Shown: positions 7,709 through 16,305, counted from the first letter of the stretch. The stretch: 64,000 nt of DNA from Nakamurella sp040546275 (GCF_040546275.1 NZ_JBEPNO010000005.1:186001-250000); one strand, 5' to 3'. Program-made: numbers and translations. Notes: generated by a model from the sequence alone, not told the origin.

Positions 7709-10700
7709 CTGGTTCCTCCGCTGATCGTCGACGGCCCGGCAGCGCCGACCAATTCGAGGAAGACATCTTCCAGTCGGTTGCGTGGGGCCGCGGTGCTGAC
7801 GCCGATACCCGCATCGACCAGAGCGGAGACGGCTGCAGCCGCCGAGCTGGCGCCCAGATCGGCGCGAACGACACCGCCGCGAACGGTGGCATCGGAGGCC
7901 TGCTGCGGGCCGGCCGGGTCGTCGATCTCTACCTCGCCGATGCCGGGCAGCGCCCGGAGCACCGCCATGGCCCTGGCCTGGGCGTCCACCGTGAAGACCA
8001 TGTCGCCGGACGCCGAGACCATCTCCGCCACCGTGCCGGAGGCGATCGTCCTCCCCTGATGGACGACCACCACATGGCTGCAGGTCTGCTCGACCTCGGA
8101 CAGCATGTGGCTCGAGACCACGACGGTTCGGCCGGTGGCTGCGTACCCGCGCAGTACCTCCCGCATCGCATGGATCTGCGGTGGGTCGAGCCCGTTGGTC
8201 GGCTCGTCCAGGATCAGCAGATCGGGCAGACCAAGCATGGATTGGGCGATGGCGAGGCGCTGGCGCATGCCCTGCGAGTACGTCTTCACCTTCCGGTTGA
8301 TGGCCTTGCCCAGGGCGGCGATCTCCAGGGCCTCCGCCAGGTGGGCGTCCGCTCGCGGTCGGCCGGTCGCCTGCCAGTAGAGGTCGAGGTTCGCCTTGCC
8401 GGACAGGTGCGGAAGAAATCCGGATCCTTCGACGAAACTGCCGATCCGCGCCAGGATGTCGGCGCCGGGCTTGACCACCCGGCCGAAGACGCGGATCTCG
8501 CCCGCGGTCGGGGTGATCAGACCCATCACCATCCGCAGGGTGGTCGTCTTGCCGGCGCCGTTGGGGCCGAGCAGGCCAAGGACCTGACCGGGCTCGACCC
8601 GGAAACTCACGTCGGTCACAGCGGCAACGCCGCCAGGGTAGGACTTGCCGAGGCCGACGATCTCGAGGGGGAGCCGCGTGGCGGAGACGGGCGCACCCGT
8701 GCCGGTCGGTGCGTGACCAGTCACCACTGGATCGGTCGCGGCAACGGTCGGATCGCCCTCGACGATGCGTCTCGGTCCACGGACCCGACCCAGCAGGAAC
8801 AGCCCGAGCACCGCCAGGACGAAGAGCACGATCAAAGCGATCAACTTGCCGACCGGCACATCACCGGCCGAGACCCGCACGCCACCGACCTCGGGCACGC
8901 TGAGAATGCCCGAGGCCGAGTCCGACGCCCCCGCTGCCGCGCCACCAGTCAGGGAGATCTGGTACACCGACGGCGATGTCGGTCCGGCGTAGGCCTGATC
9001 GGTGGTGGAGAGGTCGATCTCGATGCTCGACCCGACCTCCACCTGAAAGCCGACTGCCGGCAGGTCGATCCGGACGGTCTTCGCGCTGCCGTCGGCCGGC
9101 AGGCCGGTGATGCGGATCGGGGCCACCGCACTGCCGGCGAGGGATTTGGTGCCACCCGCGCTGATCTTCGACATGGACGCGAACAGCACCGCCGACGAGT
9201 CTGCGGACGTCCCCCCGGTCCCGGCGGAACTGCTGCGGGTGGCCGCTGACCCCAACGGGACGGCGGAGATGTCGACGGTGATCTGAGGCGTTCCGGCGAT
9301 GACGGTGAGCTTCTCCAGTGGCGCGGACCTGAATCGGGCGACCTGGCCGGGCAGGCCACCGGCGAAGTTGCCGAGCAGGGTCCCGGCCAGACCGGAGATG
9401 CCGGGGAGTGACGAGATGCCGGCCGGTGCGCCTCCGGGTGGGTTGAGCACGGTCTGCTTCGCGCCCGTGAGCGCGATGGTGGAATCAACGACCGGCGCCG
9501 CCCCGGACAGCCCCGGATAAGCGGCCACCTGCAGGATCCGGCTGCGGGCATTGCCGTTGTCCGACAATGGACCATCCACGCTATACCGGAAGCTGGTGTC
9601 GGGCTTGGTCCCGGTCTTCTGCAGGTAATAGGTGAACCAGTTGGTGATGCGATCCCGCGTCGCCTGATCGGGACTGCCGCCGTCGTGTCCGCCGTCGTAC
9701 CACGTCACTGCCACGGTGGCGCCGTTCGCTGCGATGGCCCTGGCGTTTGCGTCGGCCTGGTCCAGCCCGAACAGCGTGTCGTTCTCACCCTGGACCAGCA
9801 ACGTCGGGGCGGTGATGTCGCCGACCACGGCCGACGGGCTGGAGCGGGCGAGCAGGGCCGCCAGCGTGCTCGTCTCCCGCCCCGTCTGCGCAGCCTCGGA
9901 GTACGCGGCGCAGACCGCCAACATCAGTCGTCCGCAACCCGCTGTCGCAGTGCCGGCCGCCGTGCTCGGGGTCGGTGCGGTCGCGGACGGCGCGGGATCT
10001 GGAGCTTCGGCGGTGGTGGTGCTGCTGCTGTTGCCCCCCGATCCAAAGCCCCCGGAGCCACCGGCGGTCGACGCCACCGACCCGCTGGACAGGGAAGTTC
10101 CGGAGATGACGGAGGACAGAAGTGCTGCGGCCCAGGACTTCTTGAACACCCCGTCGGTGGCCGGAGTCGCCGCGGCCGGCGTGCCGGCAGCGGTGGTCGA
10201 GGAGTTGACGGCATTCGGGAAGAGCGCCGCCCCGAGATTGTTCCAGGTGATCTGCGGGACAACGGCATCGATGCGCTTGTCGGTACCGGCCAGCATCAGG
10301 GACAGCCCTCCACCATAGGAGGCTCCGGTCACGCCGACGCGTGGATCGCCGGGGGCGTCCAGCAGGACCTCCGGGCGCTTCGACAGCCAGGTGACGAGGG
10401 TTCGGGCATCCGACACCTCGTAGTCCAGCGAATCGAGGGCGATCTGACCGGTCGACTGCCCGAACCCGCGGGCCGAATATGCGAGCACCACGAAACCGTC
10501 GGTGGCCAGCGTGCGGGCGTCCCGGGCGATGCTGTCCTTCGAGCCACCGAATCCATGGGCCATCAGGACGGCCGGCACCGGTCCCGGCTCGGCCGGCACG
10601 TAGAGGGTCGCGTCGATGCTGACGTTTCCGTTGACCCCGGGACCACCCGGCACCGAGATGGTCTCGTCGAGGGCCTGGATCGCCGGGCCGCTGTCGGTGG

Positions 10701-10806
10701 TCGTCCTGGTGGCCAGGACGAGCCCCGCGACGACCACCAGCACCACGATTCCAGCGATGGCCTTGCGGGTGCGGCCCGCCAGCAGCAGACCGAGGCGGTG
10801 CTTCAC
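7705..10806 (-). CDS. Fusion: membrane-anchored alpha/beta hydrolase (S15/CocE-like) with ABC ATPase
   Basis: A 1033-residue protein with two enzymatic parts. N-terminal half: a membrane anchor (about 18-33), then an alpha/beta-hydrolase domain with HGFGGSK (oxyanion region) and nucleophile motif GASYGG (Ser163), extended by a Gly/Ser/Thr-rich insert and a C-terminal beta-rich domain resembling X-Pro dipeptidyl-peptidase tails. A second membrane segment (LIALIVLFVLAVLGLFLLG) follows. C-terminal part: an ABC ATPase with Walker A GPNGAGKTT (about 747), signature YSQGMRQR and Walker B LLILDEPTNGLD. The hydrolase therefore faces outside and the ATPase inside. The GTG at 10806 puts the anchor at the N-terminus; earlier in-frame codons run into the neighbouring gene. 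Coupled to the permease downstream. Confidence 0.85.
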   Translation of the reverse strand: MKHRLGLLLAGRTRKAIAGIVVLVVVAGLVLATRTTTDSGPAIQALDETISVPGGPGVNGNVSIDATLYVPAEPGPVPAVLMAHGFGGSKDSIARDARTLATDGFVVLAYSARGFGQSTGQIALDSLDYEVSDARTLVTWLSKRPEVLLDAPGDPRVGVTGASYGGGLSLMLAGTDKRIDAVVPQITWNNLGAALFPNAVNSSTTAAGTPAAATPATDGVFKKSWAAALLSSVISGTSLSSGSVASTAGGSGGFGSGGNSSSTTTAEAPDPAPSATAPTPSTAAGTATAGCGRLMLAVCAAYSEAAQTGRETSTLAALLARSSPSAVVGDITAPTLLVQGENDTLFGLDQADANARAIAANGATVAVTWYDGGHDGGSPDQATRDRITNWFTYYLQKTGTKPDTSFRYSVDGPLSDNGNARSRILQVAAYPGLSGAAPVVDSTIALTGAKQTVLNPPGGAPAGISSLPGISGLAGTLLGNFAGGLPGQVARFRSAPLEKLTVIAGTPQITVDISAVPLGSAATRSSSAGTGGTSADSSAVLFASMSKISAGGTKSLAGSAVAPIRITGLPADGSAKTVRIDLPAVGFQVEVGSSIEIDLSTTDQAYAGPTSPSVYQISLTGGAAAGASDSASGILSVPEVGGVRVSAGDVPVGKLIALIVLFVLAVLGLFLLGRVRGPRRIVEGDPTVAATDPVVTGHAPTGTGAPVSATRLPLEIVGLGKSYPGGVAAVTDVSFRVEPGQVLGLLGPNGAGKTTTLRMVMGLITPTAGEIRVFGRVVKPGADILARIGSFVEGSGFLPHLSGKANLDLYWQATGRPRADAHLAEALEIAALGKAINRKVKTYSQGMRQRLAIAQSMLGLPDLLILDEPTNGLDPPQIHAMREVLRGYAATGRTVVVSSHMLSEVEQTCSHVVVVHQGRTIASGTVAEMVSASGDMVFTVDAQARAMAVLRALPGIGEVEIDDPAGPQQASDATVRGGVVRADLGASSAAAAVSALVDAGIGVSTAAPRNRLEDVFLELVGAAGPSTISGGTR

Positions 10807-10853
10807 GCGATCCGCTCGTCGAGGAACAGCGGGTCGGTGATCATGGTGGCCAT
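10803..10853 (-). CDS. Possible 16-residue leader ORF coupled to the hydrolase-ABC gene
   Basis: ATG at 10853 opens MATMITDPLFLDERIA, and its TGA (10803-10805) overlaps the GTG start (10804-10806) of the hydrolase-ABC fusion. The GTGA overlap would let a terminating ribosome restart on the large gene. No clear ribosome binding site precedes it, so it may be fortuitous. Confidence 0.3.
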   Translation of the reverse strand: MATMITDPLFLDERIA

Positions 10854-10861
10854 TCGTCAAG

Positions 10862-10943
10862 GGTGCCAGATGCAACATCGGATCCGACTTTTCCTGACAT
10901 GGCGGCCATGTGCCCTGGTGCCAGATGCAACGCCCGATCCGAC
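10862..10943. promoter_or_regulatory. Direct-repeat pair with central palindrome between divergent genes
   Basis: Two 27-bp direct repeats (10862-10888 and 10917-10943; 24/27 identical; shared core GGTGCCAGATGCAAC then GATCCGAC) lie 55 bp apart. Between them is an inverted repeat ACATGG-CGG-CCATGT (10897-10911). The array fills the gap between the hydrolase-ABC gene and the S9 peptidase gene, a fitting place for a shared operator. No cognate regulator is identifiable. Confidence 0.6.
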
Positions 10944-10954
10944 CTCTGGGGGCC

Positions 10955-12931
10955 ATGACCACTACGGTCGACCGGGTGAAGCCCGAAGACATCAGCCTGT
11001 TGAACCTGCCCTCCCGTCCCGCCCTGGCGCCCAACGGCGACGTGGTGGCCGCCGTCACCCGCCCCGATATCGAGGCCGACCGGTATGTCGGGTCGCTCCA
11101 TCTGATCCAGGCGGATGCTGCATCCCGCGAGATCACCTACGGACCAAAGGATTCGGCTCCAGTGATTTCGCCCGACGGCCACACGGTGGTGTTCCTGCGG
11201 GCTCCGGAGTCCGGGCCGGGCCAGCTGTTCGCCATCGATCTGCGCGGCGGCGAACCCAGGCGGCTGGCCTCGCACCCGCTAGGGGCCGGGACGCCGGTCT
11301 TCTCGCCTGACGGGGCCCGGATCGCCTACCTGGCAGCGGTTCCCGAGGTGGGCCGGTACGGGACGCAGGACGGTGTCGGCGCCGAGGCCGAGCCGCCGCG
11401 CCCCGTCACGCAGATGTCCTACCGGCGTGACGGCAAGGGTTTTCTGCTCGACAAGCCCGAACAGGTCTTCGTGCTCGATCTGGTCGATGCGGCCGAGCCT
11501 GTGCAGCTGACGAACGAGCCAGGGATCACCGGCGGCCCGGCCTGGCTCGACGACGGTCGCGTCGGGTATCTGCGGACGGTGGTTCCCGACCGACCGCAGA
11601 CGGAGGTCGCGGCGGTGCCGAGTTCGCGTCCCGCGACGGAACCGGGGGAGTTGCCGGTCGGGGAACTGGTGCTCCGCGCCGCAGGTACCGGGACACAGCT
11701 CACCGTCGCAGGCGGGGCCCTGTACTACCTCGGGGTCGAGTTCGAGGACATCGACAACGCCGGCCGGACAGCCGGACTGTGGACGGCTGCAGTGTCCGGC
11801 GGAGAACCCCGGAGACTCACCGACCCGGAGATCGAGGTCGACACCACCACCGGCCCCGTGGTGCTGGACGGATTGGTGTTCGTCGCCGTACTGGACCGTG
11901 GCCGGACGTCACTCCGGGCAGTGCCGGTGGACGCCGACCGCGCACTGCTGGAGGAGTTGCCGGAGGTGATCGCCGGGGACCGCGTGGTGACGTCGTTCAC
12001 CGTCGCCGTTCTCGCAGATGGCCTCACGGTGGCGGCGACGGTGGCGACGCCCTCCAGTCCAGGCGAGCTGGTCACGGTCGCGGTGACCGCCAACGGTCGA
12101 CCGACCGGCGGGGAGCAGGTGCGTTCGGACTGGGCGGGACCGCTCCGCACCGCGGGACTGGCCGACCTGACTGAGATCACCGCCACCGCTCCCGACGGCT
12201 ATCCCGTCCACGGGTTCCTGGTGAAGCCACCGGGCGAGGGGCCGCACCCGGTGTTGCTGGTGGTCCACGGCGGACCGCACGCCGCCTACGGCTGGGGACT
12301 GTTCGACGAGGCGCAGGTCTACGCCGCGGCCGGGTACGCCGTGGTGCTGCCCAATCCACGTGGTTCGTCCGGCTACGGCCACCAACACGGTCGCACCGTG
12401 CTCGGCCGTCTCGGCACGGTCGACGCCGACGACGTGCTCGCCCTGCTCGACGCTGCGCTGGAACTGCCGGACTGCGACGGTGAACGCGTCGGCGTGATGG
12501 GCGGCTCCTACGGCGGCTTCATGACGTCCTGGCTCGCCTCCCACGCGCCGGAGCGTTTCACCGCAGCCATCAGCGAACGCGCCGTCAATGCCTGGGACAG
12601 CTTCGCCGGCTCCAGCGACATCGGCTACTTCTTCGCGGAGAACTACGTCGGGCCGGACCGTGAGTCGCAATGGAAGTCCTCCCCGCTGGCCTACGCGGAC
12701 GACATCACCCTTCCGCTGCTGATCATCCATTCCGAACACGACTGGCGATGCCCGATCGAGCAGGGCCAGCGTCTGTACGTCGCGCTCAAGAGGCGTGGCG
12801 CCGAAACCGAGATGCTGTTGTTTCCCTCCGAGGGTCACGAACTCTCGCGGTCCGGCCGGCCGCGGCATCGGGTGCAACGGTTTGAGGCGATCCTGGAATG
12901 GTGGGGAAGGTACCTGCCGCTCACCGGCTGA
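10955..12931 (+). CDS. S9-family serine peptidase (prolyl oligopeptidase/acylaminoacyl peptidase type)
   Basis: A 658-residue peptidase. The N-terminal two-thirds is a WD40-like beta-propeller (repeats such as SPDGHTVVFLR and SPDGARIAYLA). The C-terminal alpha/beta-hydrolase domain holds the catalytic triad: Ser518 in GGSYGG, Asp596 in SEHDWRCP and His628 in SEGHEL. The family cleaves short peptides, often after proline or at acylated N-termini. No signal peptide is visible, so it is probably cytosolic. ATG 10955 (MTTTVDRVKPEDI) follows a GGGGG-rich ribosome binding site; an in-frame GTG at 10910 would add residues encoded by the repeat array. It is divergent from the hydrolase-ABC transporter. 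Confidence 0.93.
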   Translation: MTTTVDRVKPEDISLLNLPSRPALAPNGDVVAAVTRPDIEADRYVGSLHLIQADAASREITYGPKDSAPVISPDGHTVVFLRAPESGPGQLFAIDLRGGEPRRLASHPLGAGTPVFSPDGARIAYLAAVPEVGRYGTQDGVGAEAEPPRPVTQMSYRRDGKGFLLDKPEQVFVLDLVDAAEPVQLTNEPGITGGPAWLDDGRVGYLRTVVPDRPQTEVAAVPSSRPATEPGELPVGELVLRAAGTGTQLTVAGGALYYLGVEFEDIDNAGRTAGLWTAAVSGGEPRRLTDPEIEVDTTTGPVVLDGLVFVAVLDRGRTSLRAVPVDADRALLEELPEVIAGDRVVTSFTVAVLADGLTVAATVATPSSPGELVTVAVTANGRPTGGEQVRSDWAGPLRTAGLADLTEITATAPDGYPVHGFLVKPPGEGPHPVLLVVHGGPHAAYGWGLFDEAQVYAAAGYAVVLPNPRGSSGYGHQHGRTVLGRLGTVDADDVLALLDAALELPDCDGERVGVMGGSYGGFMTSWLASHAPERFTAAISERAVNAWDSFAGSSDIGYFFAENYVGPDRESQWKSSPLAYADDITLPLLIIHSEHDWRCPIEQGQRLYVALKRRGAETEMLLFPSEGHELSRSGRPRHRVQRFEAILEWWGRYLPLTG

Positions 12932-13026
12932 TCGACGAGGCTGCTTCGGGGCCATGGTCCCCATTTCGCCCAGAGCGGAAGTGGCGTACGTCATGGTGGG
13001 AAATAGCTGTGAATCCATGGATGTGT

Positions 13027-13036
13027 ACGGTACCGT
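13027..13036 (+). promoter_or_regulatory. Palindromic operator overlapping leaderless -10 of tetR
   Basis: ACGGTACCGT is a perfect 10-bp palindrome whose 3' half is the -10 hexamer TACCGT (13031-13036), 7 nt before the ATG at 13044. A repressor bound here would block its own promoter, which fits TetR-family autoregulation. Confidence 0.5.
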
Positions 13037-13043
13037 TTCGTTC

Positions 13044-13769
13044 ATGTCCCGGATCGTGAATTCCACCGCCAGCGCGGTGGCTTCTGCGCGGCTGGCGGCA
13101 CTGTCCCGGATGAGTTGTCAGGCGGGGACAGGGAGGGGAGCCGGTAGGGAGGCTGCCATCTGTCAGGCCGTCGTCGAGTTGCTCAACGAGACGAGCTACG
13201 AATCGGTGACGATGGACGCCGTGGCGGCGCGGGCCAAAGCCTCGAAGGCCACCATCTACCGGCGCTGGTCCAACAAGGACGAACTGGTGGTGGAAGCCTT
13301 GCGAGGCATGGTGATCGGCCGGGACCTGGAATTGATCGACACCGGGAACCTGCGGGACGACATCGTCACCCACATCAGCTGGCAGCTCCAGGATCCGGTG
13401 CTGGTGGCCGTGAACACCGCAGCGCTGAAGGTGCTCGTGTACGCGGCTTCGAGCGATCCCGACCTCGCCTGGAGCATGCGGTTGGTCATCCGGGACCCCC
13501 AGTTGACCGCCTGGCAGACGATCCTGACGCGGGCCCACGAACGTGGTGAGTTGCATCGCGAGGTTGATGCGGCCCTGATGTTCGAAGTGATCCAGGGCCA
13601 GTTCTGCGCCCGGGCCGGCGTCGACGCCGAGCCGGTGGACGTCGGCTTCGTGGAGCACCTTGCCGACAACGTGCTGATGCCGGTGATCCTGCACGCGGGG
13701 TCCCGGTTGCCCTCTCCGTCGTCAAAACCACGCGCAGCGTCGGGATCGATGGCCACTCGAGGCGATTGA
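13044..13769 (+). CDS. TetR/AcrR-family transcriptional regulator
   Basis: A 241-residue repressor. The N-terminal helix-turn-helix reads SYESVTMDAVAARAKASKATIYRRW (about residues 51-75), the signature of the family; the C-terminal half is the ligand-binding helical domain. ATG 13044 was chosen because it directly follows a leaderless promoter carrying a palindrome; the open frame extends upstream to 12795 only as a shadow of the S9 peptidase. The residues before the helix-turn-helix include a 35-residue Ala/Ser-rich head, longer than usual. It lies about 210 bp upstream of a DHA2 efflux gene on the same strand, the usual setting for a drug-responsive repressor of a pump. Confidence 0.9.
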   Translation: MSRIVNSTASAVASARLAALSRMSCQAGTGRGAGREAAICQAVVELLNETSYESVTMDAVAARAKASKATIYRRWSNKDELVVEALRGMVIGRDLELIDTGNLRDDIVTHISWQLQDPVLVAVNTAALKVLVYAASSDPDLAWSMRLVIRDPQLTAWQTILTRAHERGELHREVDAALMFEVIQGQFCARAGVDAEPVDVGFVEHLADNVLMPVILHAGSRLPSPSSKPRAASGSMATRGD

Positions 13770-13860
13770 TCCGGTAATTTCCGCGGCCGGCTGTCGAAAA
13801 CGACTGGTCCGGTTCGACGTATATGCAGTACAGGTATTGGGCAGTACACCTCTCGGTGCC

Positions 13861-13897
13861 CCGACAGTGCGGTTGTGGGTAGCAACGCGACTGTCGG
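13861..13897 (+). promoter_or_regulatory. Long inverted repeat upstream of the MFS pump
   Basis: CCGACAGT (13861-13868) and ACTGTCGG (13890-13897) are perfect inverted 8-mers, extending to 12/15 matched positions with inner GTTG/CAAC pairing. The right arm coincides with a PafBC-like box, so this may be a protein-binding dyad. Upstream, GCAGTACA is directly repeated (13825-13832 and 13841-13848). Confidence 0.5.
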
Positions 13898-13913
13898 TGC
13901 TCGCCGACATGAT
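13891..13913 (+). promoter_or_regulatory. PafBC/RecA-NDp-like promoter candidate for the MFS pump
   Basis: CTGTCGGTG (13891-13899), 8-nt spacer, CATGAT (13908-13913). Box and spacer equal those of uvrA and uvrB, but the -10 lacks the leading T. A start near 13920 would give a leader of about 60 nt with a normal AAGGAG site. Confidence 0.4.
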
Positions 13914-13979
13914 GTGACCGGGCCTGGATCAAGGCTGCGGTACGTGATCCAAGTGCGGTTCCCTCGACAAGGAGTTTTC

Positions 13980-15488
13980 GTGACCAGTCAAACGACGACC
14001 GATCTGACGAAGTCAGGTGCGGCCGACGCCCTCGATCCAAGGCGGTGGATCGCGCTCATCGTGATCGGCGCCGCCCAGCTGATGGTGGTACTCGACGCGA
14101 CCATCGTGAATGTCGCGCTGCCCACTGCTGCCACCGCGCTGAAGATCGGTCCGGCCGACCTGCAGTGGGTGATCACCGCGTATGCCCTGCCGTTCGGAGC
14201 GCTGCTCCTGTTGGGCGGGCGCATTGCCGACTACGTCGGTCGCAAGAAGATCCTGATGATCTCGCTGGCCGGTTTTGCCATCGCCTCCGCGATCGGTGGC
14301 GCGGCCAACGGCGAGATCATGCTTTTCGCCGCCCGCGCACTGCAGGGCGCCTTCGCCGCCATGCTCGCGCCGGCCACGCTGTCCATGCTGAACACCACCT
14401 TCCGTGACCCGAAGGAGCGCGCCAAGGCGTTCGCCACCTTCGGTGCCATCGCCGGCGGTGGAGCAGCAGTCGGTCTGGTCCTCGGTGGTGTGCTCACCGA
14501 CGGTCCGGGGTGGCGATGGTGCCTGTTCGTCAACATCCCGATTTCCATCGCCGTCATCATCGGTGCCCGATTCATCCTGACCGAGTCCAAGACCGAGCAG
14601 ACCGGCGGCTATGACGTTGCCGGCGCAGTGCTGGCCACCTTCGGGCTGGGTTCGCTCGTCTGGGGCTTCAACCAGGCCGCGAAGGAAGGTTGGGGCTCCT
14701 ACAAGACCTTCGGCTTCCTGATCCTGGCCGTGGTCCTGCTGATCGCTTTCGTCCTCGTCGAGCAGCGCATCAAGAACCCGTTGCTGCCCATGCGGATCGT
14801 GTTGAACCGCAACCGCGGTGGCTCGTACCTGGTCGGCCTGCTCGTGGGTACCGGACTGTTCGCCGTCTTCCTATTCCTCACGCTGTTCCTGCAGGACGTC
14901 AAGGGCTACTCGCCCACGTCGACCGGTCTGGCGTTCCTCCCGTTCAGTGCCGGCGTCATCGTCGGTGCCGGTGTCGGATCCCAGCTGGTCCTGCGCGTCG
15001 GTGCCAAGATCGTCATCCCGGCCGGTCTGGCGTTGGGTGTGGCCGGTTTGCTGCTGCTGGCCCAGCTCACGCCGACCTCGGGATACGCCGCCCATCTGCT
15101 GCCGGCCCTGCTCCTGATCTCCGTCGGCATGGGCTTCATCTTCATGTCGACCACCAACGTTGCGCTGCACGGTGTGTCGGTCGAGGATTCCGGTGTCGCC
15201 AGCGCCATGGTCAACACCACCCAGCAGGTTGGTGGTTCCCTGGGGACCGCCCTGTTGACCACTTTCTTCGCCTCGGCGCTGGCCAAGTACGCCGGGACCC
15301 ACCCGCCGACCGGATCCGACCCTGCGTCGGTCAAGACGGCCATCAATGCGGCCTCGGTCCACGGCTACACGGTTGCCTTCTACTGGGCAGCAGCCTTCTT
15401 CGCGGCCGCCGCCGTCGCGTCCCTGCTGCTGATCAACGCGGGCAAGCACGAGGCCGAAGAGGCCGAGCCGGTCATGCACATCGGCTGA
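13980..15488 (+). CDS. DHA2-family MFS drug efflux transporter
   Basis: A 502-residue proton-driven multidrug exporter of the EmrB/QacA (14-TM) type. Visible features are motif D1-like VVLDATIVNVALPT in TM1, the loop ADYVGRKKIL (motif A), AARALQGAFAAMLAPATLS (motif B/C region), and many further hydrophobic segments up to AAAFFAAAAVASLLLI. The charged C-terminus is cytosolic. The GTG at 13980 follows AAGGAG at 6 nt spacing; the in-frame ATG at 13875 lies inside the upstream inverted repeat. tetR lies just upstream. A DHA2-type pump also occurs between uvrB and uvrA in mycobacteria, so this is probably a conserved neighbour. Substrate cannot be predicted. Confidence 0.93.
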   Translation: MTSQTTTDLTKSGAADALDPRRWIALIVIGAAQLMVVLDATIVNVALPTAATALKIGPADLQWVITAYALPFGALLLLGGRIADYVGRKKILMISLAGFAIASAIGGAANGEIMLFAARALQGAFAAMLAPATLSMLNTTFRDPKERAKAFATFGAIAGGGAAVGLVLGGVLTDGPGWRWCLFVNIPISIAVIIGARFILTESKTEQTGGYDVAGAVLATFGLGSLVWGFNQAAKEGWGSYKTFGFLILAVVLLIAFVLVEQRIKNPLLPMRIVLNRNRGGSYLVGLLVGTGLFAVFLFLTLFLQDVKGYSPTSTGLAFLPFSAGVIVGAGVGSQLVLRVGAKIVIPAGLALGVAGLLLLAQLTPTSGYAAHLLPALLLISVGMGFIFMSTTNVALHGVSVEDSGVASAMVNTTQQVGGSLGTALLTTFFASALAKYAGTHPPTGSDPASVKTAINAASVHGYTVAFYWAAAFFAAAAVASLLLINAGKHEAEEAEPVMHIG

Positions 15489-15524
15489 TCCGGTGACCTG
15501 ATCCACCGGCTCCTGCGCACGCCA

Positions 15525-15562
15525 AACGGCCCGCCACTCCCTTCTCGAGGTGGCGGGCCGTT
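15525..15562. terminator. Hairpin terminator between convergent MFS and MBL-fold genes
   Basis: AACGGCCCGCCAC and GTGGCGGGCCGTT form a perfect 13-bp stem around a 12-nt loop. It lies between the MFS stop and the 3' end of the minus-strand metallo-hydrolase gene, so it could serve both directions. Confidence 0.85.
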
Positions 15563-15600
15563 CTGTTCACCGGCTCTGGTGCTGTGGTGAGGACGCATGC

Positions 15601-16299
15601 CTACCAGCCGCGCTCGCGCCATTCACCGAGGTGCGGGCGCTCGTGGCCCAGGGTGGTGTCGTCGCCGTGGCCGGGGTAGACCCAGGTGTCGCCGGGCAGG
15701 CGGTCGAAGACCCGCTCGGTGAGGTCGTCCATCAGCGAGGCGAAATCCTCGGGCGACGTGGTCCGGCCCGGACCGCCGGGGAACAGCGAGTCGCCGGTGA
15801 ACAGGTGCCCGGTTCCCGCCGGATCCCGGTACAGCAGCGCCACTGAGCCGGGCGTGTGTCCCCGCAACGAGATCGACTCGAGCTGACACGATCCGAGCGG
15901 GACGATGTCACCCTGTCCCAGTGCTACATCGGTCGGCACCGGAAGGTCGGCTGCGTCCGCCGCGCCGGCGTAGAGATTTGCGCCGGTCTGACCGGCGATG
16001 GCTCCCAGGGCCTGCCAGTGATCGCCGTGCGAATGGGTGGTGACGATGCTCCGCAGGCGCGGGCGGTCCGGTCCGTCACCCAGGAGATCCGCAATGCGTT
16101 CGGGGTCGTTGGCGGCGTCGATCAACAGACCGTCACCCGTTTCCAGGCAGATCAGCAAGTACGCGTTGTTGTTCATCGGTCCGACCGACAACTTGGTGAT
16201 CGTGATGTCCGCCAAACGCCGGGTAGCTGGGGCGCCCTGGGGTTCGACATGCCCGGTGTAATCGGGGGTCTGGGGCGGCGTCGTCTCTGGTGAACTCAT
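15601..16299 (-). CDS. Metallo-beta-lactamase-fold hydrolase (glyoxalase II-like)
   Basis: A 232-residue zinc hydrolase. The metal-binding motif THSHGDHW (HxHxDH) is followed by the later ligands in LRGHTPGS (His), FTGDSLF (Asp) and YPGHGDDT (His), so all ligands of a dinuclear MBL-fold site are present. Overall length and the GHTPGS motif resemble hydroxyacylglutathione/persulfide-type hydrolases, but the substrate is unknown; mycothiol thioesters would suit an actinobacterium. The first ~30 residues are Pro/Thr-rich and probably disordered. The ATG at 16299 follows a leaderless -10 (TAGGTT-N6). An MBL-fold gene also precedes uvrA in M. tuberculosis. Confidence 0.88.
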   Translation of the reverse strand: MSSPETTPPQTPDYTGHVEPQGAPATRRLADITITKLSVGPMNNNAYLLICLETGDGLLIDAANDPERIADLLGDGPDRPRLRSIVTTHSHGDHWQALGAIAGQTGANLYAGAADAADLPVPTDVALGQGDIVPLGSCQLESISLRGHTPGSVALLYRDPAGTGHLFTGDSLFPGGPGRTTSPEDFASLMDDLTERVFDRLPGDTWVYPGHGDDTTLGHERPHLGEWRERGW

Positions 16300-16305
16300 C
16301 CGGCC

